Shown here: one piece after another, positions 19,463 to 24,501 of the stretch
Layout: each line of letters opens with the position of its first letter
Position numbering within the stretch: the first letter of the stretch is position 1
Assembly (NCBI GenBank): GCA_016293805.1
Contig: JAEDDI010000027.1
Coordinates: 1-24,501, forward strand
Length of the DNA: 24,501 bases
Direction of reading: 5' to 3'
Source: Bacillota bacterium
GTDB taxonomy: Bacteria > Bacillota > Clostridia > Peptostreptococcales > Anaerovoracaceae
Program-made: the position numbers and the translations under genes
The notes under the pieces: generated by a model
Told to the model about the DNA's origin: nothing
Databases searched by the model: none
What the model saw: only the letters and a program-made list of their open reading frames with translations

Positions 19463-22119
19463 TATCTTTCTACTTCCTCCATAATGAAGCATTCAATTAT
19501 ATCGCCAATCTTAATATCGTTAAAGTTCTCGATGCCGATACCGCACTCAAAACCGTGCTGTACCTCTTTGGCATCGTCCTTGAATCTCTTAAGAGATGAA
19601 ATCCTTCCTTCATGGATTACGATACCGTCACGTACAAGTCTGATTTCAGCATTACGCTGCGCCTTTCCTTCCTGTACATATGCGCCTGCGATGATTCCCA
19701 CTCCCGGAACCTTGAATGTTTCTCTTACTTCTATCTTGCCAAGTACAACTTCTCTGAACTCAGGATCAAGCATACCCTTCATGGCATCTTCAACATCGTT
19801 TATGATATCGTAGATAACTCTGTATGTTCTGATCTGAACCCCGTCTCTCTCAGCCATTTCAGTTACTGCTGTTGACGGTCTTACATTGAATCCTATGATG
19901 ATGGCATCAGATGTGCCCGCAAGCATAATATCGGATTCATTAACTGTACCTACACCTGTATGTATAATCTTTACTCTTACGTTTTCGTTCTTCAGTTTTT
20001 CAAGCGATGCAACGATGGCGCCTACAGAACCCTGTACATCAGCCTTGACTATAAGGTTGAGATCCTTTGTTTCGCCTTCCTGAATCTGGCTGAACAGATC
20101 TTCAAGCGTACTTGCTGAATTCCTTGCAAAAATTTCTTCCTTCTGTTTCTGTTTTCTCTTTTCTGCGATTTCTCTTGCAACCTTGTCTTCCCTGACAGCA
20201 TTAAACTCGTCACCTGCCTGTGGAACATCTGTAAGACCCAGAATTTCAACTGCTGTAGCGGGAGCCGCCTTTGCAATCTTGCTTCCCTTATAGTTTGTCA
20301 TAAGCCTGATACGTCCGGAACATGTTCCTGCCACTACGCTCTGACCGGACTTGAGTGTACCGTTTAATACAAGAAGTGTCGCAACAGGTCCTCTCGCCTT
20401 ATCAAGTCTTGCTTCAATAACTGTGCCGCTTGCAAGTCTTGCAGGATTTGCCTTAAGTTCAAGCATCTCAGCCTGAAGAAGAATCATTTCAAGAAGATTT
20501 GTAATACCTTCGCCTGTCTTGGCGGATACAGGAACAGATATAACATCTCCACCCCAGTCTTCGACAAGAATTCCATGCTCTGTAAGTTCCTGCTTAACTC
20601 TGTCAGGATTTGCAGCAGGCTTATCCATCTTGTTGATTGCCACTATGATAGGAACGCCTGCAGCCTTTGCATGACTGATTGATTCAACTGTCTGAGGCAT
20701 TACACCGTCGTCGGCAGCAACTACAAGAACAGCGATGTCTGTAACGTGGGCACCTCTTGCTCTCATTGCCGTAAACGCTTCATGACCCGGTGTATCAAGG
20801 AATACAATCTTCTGTCCGTTAATCATTACTTCCGATGCACCGATATGCTGCGTAATTCCGCCTGATTCCGAAGCAGTAACATTAGTTGAACGTATAGCGT
20901 CAAGAAGTGATGTTTTTCCGTGGTCAACATGTCCCATTACAGTGATTATAGGAGGTCTCGGCTTAAGATCCTCCTCCTTGTCTTCGAAGTCTTCGATTCC
21001 CTCTTCAGCCTCCTCTTCTTCTACACTTGCCACTGTAATGTCAAGTCCGAGCTCTGCAGCAAGGATTTCAACTGTTGTTTCATCAAGATTCTGATTAATG
21101 TTTGCCATGATTCCAAGCTTCATCAGCGCCATGATTACTGTTGCTGTTGATATTTCCAGCTGTTCACAGAAGCCTGCCACTGTGATTGGAACAGAGATTG
21201 CTGTTGAACCTTCAGGTATTACTATCTGTTCAGCAGTATTGTCTTCTTTTTTGTTCTTAACATGCTTCTTTCTTTCCTTCTTTTCCAATGACTTGCTTCC
21301 GTATCCTCTTTCGTCATTTCTTTTCTGATTTCCCTTTTCCATCTTAGAGAACTTATCATGCTGTTCCCTGCTCTTCTGATGCTTCTCTTCCTTCTTCTTC
21401 TTGCTTGACTTTACAGGGGCTTCATTTACAGGCTCAGCTTTTACCCTTTTTTCACCTTTCTTTGGTGCAGCAGATTTACTCTCCTTCTTTGGGTCAGATT
21501 TCTTTTCTTCTTTTTTAGGTGCCTTATTTCTTTCAGGTTCAGATTTAGGAATTTCCTTCTTTGGCACTTCCTTTACCGGTTCCTCTGCCTTTGGCACTTC
21601 CTTTACCGGTTCCTCTGCTTTAACAGGCTCATTTTTCACAGCCGGCTCTTCAACCTTCTTCGGCATAGGCTTTGCAGTCGCCTTTATTGCATCTACAGCC
21701 TTCCTGTTTCTTTCGTTAACTTCCTGTTTTGCTACAGGTGTTCCCGGTATCGGCTTTGTCCTTACCGGAACAGAATCCTTTGGCATAGGCTTTCCGAGAG
21801 GAGGTCTCTTGCCAGGCTTTTCTGCAGGCGCCTTTTTTTCTGCGGGAGAAGGAGTCTTCTTTGTCTTTACAGAAGGCTGCACCTTTGCCGCCTTAACCTG
21901 AACTTTAGGCTCATTCTCAACCTTGGTCTCATGTTTCTTCGGGGCAGTCTTTACAACTTTAGTCTCATGTTTCTTCGCTTCATTTCTGATACGCACAACA
22001 TCATCTATTGAAAGTTCGCCCGATGAATCATCGATTCCCATGCTTTTAAGTTTTTCACTCATCTCATCTGCTGTGAGACGGAGTTCCTTCGCTAATTCGT
22101 TGATTTTTATTACTGTCAT
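19462..22119 (-). CDS. infB: translation initiation factor IF-2
   Basis: IF-2 is the GTPase that brings initiator fMet-tRNA to the 30S subunit and promotes subunit joining. The 885-aa product has an N-terminal IF2N domain (VIKINELAKELRLTADEM), a long Lys/Pro/Glu-rich linker (about residues 60-280), a second IF2N-like domain, then the G domain. The G domain carries GHVDHGKT (396-403), DTPGHEAF and NKMD, followed by the usual beta-barrel and C-terminal fMet-tRNA domains. The ATG overlaps the ylxQ stop (TAATG) after GGGAGGTG. The linker contains a 30-bp tandem duplication. Confidence 0.97.
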   Translation of the reverse strand: MTVIKINELAKELRLTADEMSEKLKSMGIDDSSGELSIDDVVRIRNEAKKHETKVVKTAPKKHETKVENEPKVQVKAAKVQPSVKTKKTPSPAEKKAPAEKPGKRPPLGKPMPKDSVPVRTKPIPGTPVAKQEVNERNRKAVDAIKATAKPMPKKVEEPAVKNEPVKAEEPVKEVPKAEEPVKEVPKKEIPKSEPERNKAPKKEEKKSDPKKESKSAAPKKGEKRVKAEPVNEAPVKSSKKKKEEKHQKSREQHDKFSKMEKGNQKRNDERGYGSKSLEKKERKKHVKNKKEDNTAEQIVIPEGSTAISVPITVAGFCEQLEISTATVIMALMKLGIMANINQNLDETTVEILAAELGLDITVASVEEEEAEEGIEDFEDKEEDLKPRPPIITVMGHVDHGKTSLLDAIRSTNVTASESGGITQHIGASEVMINGQKIVFLDTPGHEAFTAMRARGAHVTDIAVLVVAADDGVMPQTVESISHAKAAGVPIIVAINKMDKPAANPDRVKQELTEHGILVEDWGGDVISVPVSAKTGEGITNLLEMILLQAEMLELKANPARLASGTVIEARLDKARGPVATLLVLNGTLKSGQSVVAGTCSGRIRLMTNYKGSKIAKAAPATAVEILGLTDVPQAGDEFNAVREDKVAREIAEKRKQKQKEEIFARNSASTLEDLFSQIQEGETKDLNLIVKADVQGSVGAIVASLEKLKNENVRVKIIHTGVGTVNESDIMLAGTSDAIIIGFNVRPSTAVTEMAERDGVQIRTYRVIYDIINDVEDAMKGMLDPEFREVVLGKIEVRETFKVPGVGIIAGAYVQEGKAQRNAEIRLVRDGIVIHEGRISSLKRFKDDAKEVQHGFECGIGIENFNDIKIGDIIECFIMEEVER
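21561..21620 (-). repeat. 30-bp tandem duplication in the infB linker
   Basis: 21561-21590 and 21591-21620 are identical except for one base. The unit keeps frame and duplicates ten residues (EEPVKEVPKA) in the disordered IF-2 linker, at about residues 167-187. Such units can vary in copy number by slippage. The linker is not conserved, so function should tolerate this. Confidence 0.9.
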
Positions 22120-22442
22120 TAAAACACCTCCCTGTCCGATGCTTTCTCCCTGTCTATTTCATCAAGGATTGATTTTGCGAAGCCCGGATTCAGTATGCCG
22201 AATACTCCCTTGCCATAGTTTCCTGTGATATGGGAAATTTCATCGGCATCACCATAAATTCTATATTCCACGTTATTTCTTTCTGCCAGAGATATAAGTT
22301 TCTTTTTTGAGTTTTCGGATATTCCTTCAGTTATTATGAGAAGTTTCAGTTTAGCCATCTGATAAATGCAGGTATTGTAACCAGAGCACAGTTTTCTTGC
22401 TCTGGCGGCAAATCCCAGATAGCTGTATATTTTCTTAATCAT
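22119..22442 (-). CDS. ylxQ: YlxQ, L7Ae/L30e-family RNA-binding protein
   Basis: This 107-aa protein has the ribosomal L7Ae fold that binds kink-turn RNA. The core (YSYLGFAARARKLCSGYNT; KLLIITEGISENSKKKL; GKGVFGILNPGFAKSIL) matches Firmicute YlxQ, whose exact cellular role is unsettled. The ATG overlaps ylxR by 8 nt and has no clear Shine-Dalgarno, so it is probably translated by coupling. It sits in the conserved nusA-ylxR-ylxQ-infB block. Confidence 0.88.
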   Translation of the reverse strand: MIKKIYSYLGFAARARKLCSGYNTCIYQMAKLKLLIITEGISENSKKKLISLAERNNVEYRIYGDADEISHITGNYGKGVFGILNPGFAKSILDEIDREKASDREVF

Positions 22443-22713
22443 TTTTCATAAGCATTGATTCAAGCTGAGCAATAAGCTGCTCTTCCTGTTCACTACTCAT
22501 CTCCATTTCAAGATTTCGCTTAAGGGCATTCTTTCTGATAGCCAGTTTAAGGCAGTCTGCATTTCTGCAGATGTAGGCGCCTCTGCCCTTTGCTCTTCCG
22601 GTGTTATCCACCGAAACTTCTCCTTCATATCCGGCGATGCGTATGAGTTCCTTCTTCGGTTTTGATTCCATACATCCCACGCATCTTCTCATTGGAACTT
22701 TTTTCTCTTTCAC
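22435..22713 (-). CDS. ylxR: YlxR/RnpM family RNA-binding protein
   Basis: This 92-aa protein of the DUF448/YlxR family is reported in Bacillus to bind RNase P RNA and modulate RNase P (RnpM). It has the signature RRCVGC (C11, C14) and GRGAYICR (44-50). C49 and C54 (in NADC) form a second pair, so metal binding is possible. It starts with GTG at 22713 after GGAGAACCGGA; an ATG seven codons in lacks a ribosome binding site. It lies 11 nt after nusA and overlaps ylxQ. Confidence 0.92.
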   Translation of the reverse strand: MKEKKVPMRRCVGCMESKPKKELIRIAGYEGEVSVDNTGRAKGRGAYICRNADCLKLAIRKNALKRNLEMEMSSEQEEQLIAQLESMLMKND

Positions 22714-22724
22714 TCCGGTTCTCC

Positions 22725-23813
22725 TTATTCCTCTATTTCAACAAGCTCCTCACTTGTATCCTCTTCATTTTCTTTCATTTCTCTGTACTGGCTTTCGCTC
22801 TTGATATCTATCTTCCATCCGCACAGTTTGGCAGCCAGCCTTACATTCTGCCCTTCCTTGCCAATTGCAAGTGAAAGCTGATAATCAGGGACTACTGCAA
22901 GCGCTGTTTTCTCTTCATCTCCAATTATTACTTTTTCAACTTTTGCAGGACTCAATACATTCTTGATAAGAACTTCCGGATCATCGCTCCATGTGATGAT
23001 GTCGATTTTTTCACCAAAAAGTTCATTTACAACATTCTGAACTCTTGCACCCTTGTTGCCTACGCATGCACCTACAGGATCAACGTTTTCATCTTCAGTA
23101 TATACAGCCATCTTAGTTCTTGATCCCGCTTCTCTTGCAATGCTCTTGATTTCAACTGTTCCGTCCTGTATTTCAGGAACTTCCAGTTCGAACAGTCTTT
23201 TTACGATTGCCGGATGTGACCTTGAAAGAAACACCTGCGGTCCCTTCGTTGTCTTCTTTACATCCATGATATATACTTTGATTCTGTCGTTAATATTATA
23301 CCTCTCACCGGGCACCTGTTCAGTTACCGGCAGAAGTGCTTCTGTTCTTCCGATGTTAACAAACAGTGTGCGGTTTGATATTCTCTGAATGATTCCTGTC
23401 ACCATTTCACCCTGTCTGTCGATGAAATCATCGTAAACCATTCCACGTTCAGCCTCTCTTATTCTCTGCACAACAACCTGCTTTGCAGTCTGTGCAGCAA
23501 TTCTGCCGAAGTCTCTTGGCGTAACCTGAAACTCAACCACATCTCCGACTTCGTATCTGTGATCGTATTCAAGTGCCTCATCAATCGAAATCTGAGTAAG
23601 TTCATCCTCGATTTCCTCTACTACATCCATTCTCATGAATACATCAATATCTCCGGTCTCTCTGTCGATGTTAACCCTTACATTCTGTGATGTACCGTAA
23701 TTTTTCTTGTATGCTGAAACAAGAGCTGTTTCAATCGCCTCAATCAGCACTTCCTTTGCAATACCTTTTTCTTTCTCAAGATCAGCTATAGCCTCTATAA
23801 ATTCCTTGTTCAT
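22725..23813 (-). CDS. nusA: transcription termination/antitermination factor NusA
   Basis: NusA binds RNA polymerase and nascent RNA and influences pausing, intrinsic termination and antitermination. The 362-aa product has the N-terminal polymerase-binding domain (1-125), an S1 domain (about 135-200), KH1 with GACVGNKGARVQNVV (248-262) and KH2 with IGKEGQNVRLAAKL (317-330). It ends in an acidic tail and lacks the acidic repeats of the enterobacterial protein, as is normal in Firmicutes. The ATG follows AGAGGAGAAGAA. NusA stimulates pausing at hairpins, so it would also affect the attenuators in this window. Confidence 0.96.
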   Translation of the reverse strand: MNKEFIEAIADLEKEKGIAKEVLIEAIETALVSAYKKNYGTSQNVRVNIDRETGDIDVFMRMDVVEEIEDELTQISIDEALEYDHRYEVGDVVEFQVTPRDFGRIAAQTAKQVVVQRIREAERGMVYDDFIDRQGEMVTGIIQRISNRTLFVNIGRTEALLPVTEQVPGERYNINDRIKVYIMDVKKTTKGPQVFLSRSHPAIVKRLFELEVPEIQDGTVEIKSIAREAGSRTKMAVYTEDENVDPVGACVGNKGARVQNVVNELFGEKIDIITWSDDPEVLIKNVLSPAKVEKVIIGDEEKTALAVVPDYQLSLAIGKEGQNVRLAAKLCGWKIDIKSESQYREMKENEEDTSEELVEIEE

Positions 23814-23825
23814 TTCTTCTCCTCT

Positions 23826-24305
23826 TTAAAAAATTACTGAAAGATTTGTCTTTGCCACCTTGTCCAGCGGCAGTTCTATTCTTTTGCCATCCGCTACTAT
23901 CACAAGCGTTTCCTCTGTAAAATCTTCAAGAACAGCCTCCTTGAAGTTCTTCCTGCCTTCAACAGCACTGTACAGTTTCACATCTACAGGATGGCCCTTG
24001 TATCTTTCGTAGTGCTCAGGCTTAATCAGCTGTCTGTCCATGCCCGGCGAACACACCTCAAGATAATAGTTCTGTTCAATAGGATTCTCCTCATCGAGTC
24101 TCTCATCCAGAAATCTGCTCACAAGCTCGCAGTCGTCAGTGCTGATATATTCACCCTCCTCCGGATTCTTTCTGTCGATATATACTCTGAGGAACCAGTC
24201 TCTTCCTTCCTTCTGGAATTCGACATTCCAAAGCTCAAGTCCGTTTTCATTCAGAAATTCCGAAATCAGTTCTTCGATGAGCTTTCTGATATTCTGTTTT
24301 GTCAT
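23826..24305 (-). CDS. rimP: ribosome maturation factor RimP
   Basis: RimP assists 30S subunit assembly. The 159-aa product has the two-domain family pattern: an N-terminal alpha/beta domain (ELWNVEFQKEGRDWFLRVYI; CELVSRFLDERLD; YLEVCSPGMDRQLIK) and a C-terminal SH3-like barrel ending in LPLDKVAKTNLSVIF. The start is the ATG at 24305 after GGGAGAAATTTA. The six-codon upstream extension has no ribosome binding site. It is the first gene of the transcription/translation operon, 12 nt before nusA. Confidence 0.94.
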   Translation of the reverse strand: MTKQNIRKLIEELISEFLNENGLELWNVEFQKEGRDWFLRVYIDRKNPEEGEYISTDDCELVSRFLDERLDEENPIEQNYYLEVCSPGMDRQLIKPEHYERYKGHPVDVKLYSAVEGRKNFKEAVLEDFTEETLVIVADGKRIELPLDKVAKTNLSVIF

Positions 24306-24328
24306 TAAATTTCTCCCATACATAAGTT

Positions 24329-24353
24329 AAAGAGCAGACGTTATCTGCTCTTT
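24329..24353 (-). promoter_or_regulatory. leader hairpin of the rimP operon
   Basis: A perfect 10-bp stem AAAGAGCAGA/TCTGCTCTTT with a 5-nt loop lies in the roughly 70-nt leader between promoter and rimP. It is followed by AACTTATG, not a T-run, so it is not a standard terminator in this direction. A pause site, RNA-stability element or protein target is possible. Confidence 0.6.
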
Positions 24354-24383
24354 AAACTCTCTGTCTAAAATTCTTGCAACAAC

Positions 24384-24412
24384 ATAGTATCATACAAAGT
24401 TCTGCGTTGCAA
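24384..24412 (-). promoter_or_regulatory. sigma-A promoter of the rimP-nusA-infB operon
   Basis: The minus strand has TTGCAA (24407-24412), a 17-bp spacer and TACTAT (24384-24389), with expected start near 24377. The -10 box is identical to that of the pyr operon promoter. Confidence 0.85.
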
Positions 24413-24460
24413 GAGTTTTTCAGTAATTACGTCTCAAATTGAAAACGGTGAAAAATCCTA

Positions 24461-24499
24461 AAGTAAATTCCATATTGGAATTTGCGGTGGAATTTACTT
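24461..24499. repeat. nested inverted repeat at the right edge
   Basis: AAGTAAATTCC (24461-24471) is the exact complement of 24489-24499. The inner part AAATTCC (24465-24471) can instead pair with GGAATTT at 24477-24483. Two mutually exclusive hairpins therefore share one arm. It may be the terminator region of a gene beyond the window, an RNA switch, or a small repeat element; the window ends too soon to tell. Confidence 0.55.
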
Positions 24500-24501
24500 C
24501 G

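Noticed and set aside
21401..21901. 166-codon plus-strand frame rich in Phe, Gly and Ser
   Set aside because: It is the complement of the Lys/Pro/Glu-rich IF-2 linker, whose composition produces a long stop-free antisense frame.

Overview
The window looks like a chromosomal segment of a low- to mid-GC anaerobic Firmicute of the Clostridia type. The evidence is strong AGGAGG-type ribosome binding sites, near-consensus sigma-A promoters, PyrR-type RNA attenuation, a class 1B dihydroorotate dehydrogenase (PyrD plus PyrK), a PyrI subunit, and the rimP-nusA-ylxR-ylxQ-infB-rbfA-nrnA order. Almost every gene is on the minus strand, so the window reads right to left in transcription order. No rRNA, tRNA or CRISPR array was seen.

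Right end (24.5-18.1 kb): rimP, nusA, ylxR, ylxQ, infB, rbfA and nrnA form one tightly overlapped transcription/translation operon behind a good promoter and a leader hairpin. The truB-ribF pair that commonly follows nrnA is absent.

Accessory stretch (about 18.1-15.25 kb): in its place lies a patch that appears by eye to differ in base composition. It holds a DUF4315-like coiled-coil gene, an AAA/DUF4143 ATPase, three small unrecognised ORFs and an orphan C-terminal fragment of the sporulation protease SpoIVB. It looks like a degraded mobile or laterally acquired region.

Middle (15.2-13.6 kb): a three-gene operon encodes a SpoT/MESH1-like HD hydrolase, an unknown 100-aa protein and a fumarylacetoacetate-hydrolase-family enzyme. 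Next (13.6-9.95 kb) is an SsuABC/ThiXYZ/TauABC-type ABC importer: ATPase, two permeases and a lipoprotein. Its roughly 200-nt leader contains a previously hidden 24-codon ORF in which 11 of 24 residues are Cys or Met. A hairpin over that ORF's stop codon and an intrinsic terminator follow, just before the first transporter gene. This leader is the most interesting object in the window and looks like a sulfur-amino-acid attenuator.

A Nudix gene (plus strand) and the larE-larB-larC nickel-pincer cofactor operon (minus strand) diverge from overlapping promoters at 9.33-9.38 kb. The lar operon ends with a small conserved-looking gene, and no larA is present. LarE carries the three cysteines expected of the [4Fe-4S]-dependent type.

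Left end (6.43-0.13 kb): a complete UMP branch operon, pyrR-pyrC-pyrK-pyrD-pyrF-pyrE-pyrB-pyrI, runs from one strong promoter to a strong terminator, without carAB. Two PyrR-binding hairpins with the canonical CAGAGA hexaloop, each followed by a terminator, sit before pyrR and between pyrR and pyrC. Expression is therefore probably set twice by UMP through PyrR, while enzyme activity is set by nucleotides through PyrI.
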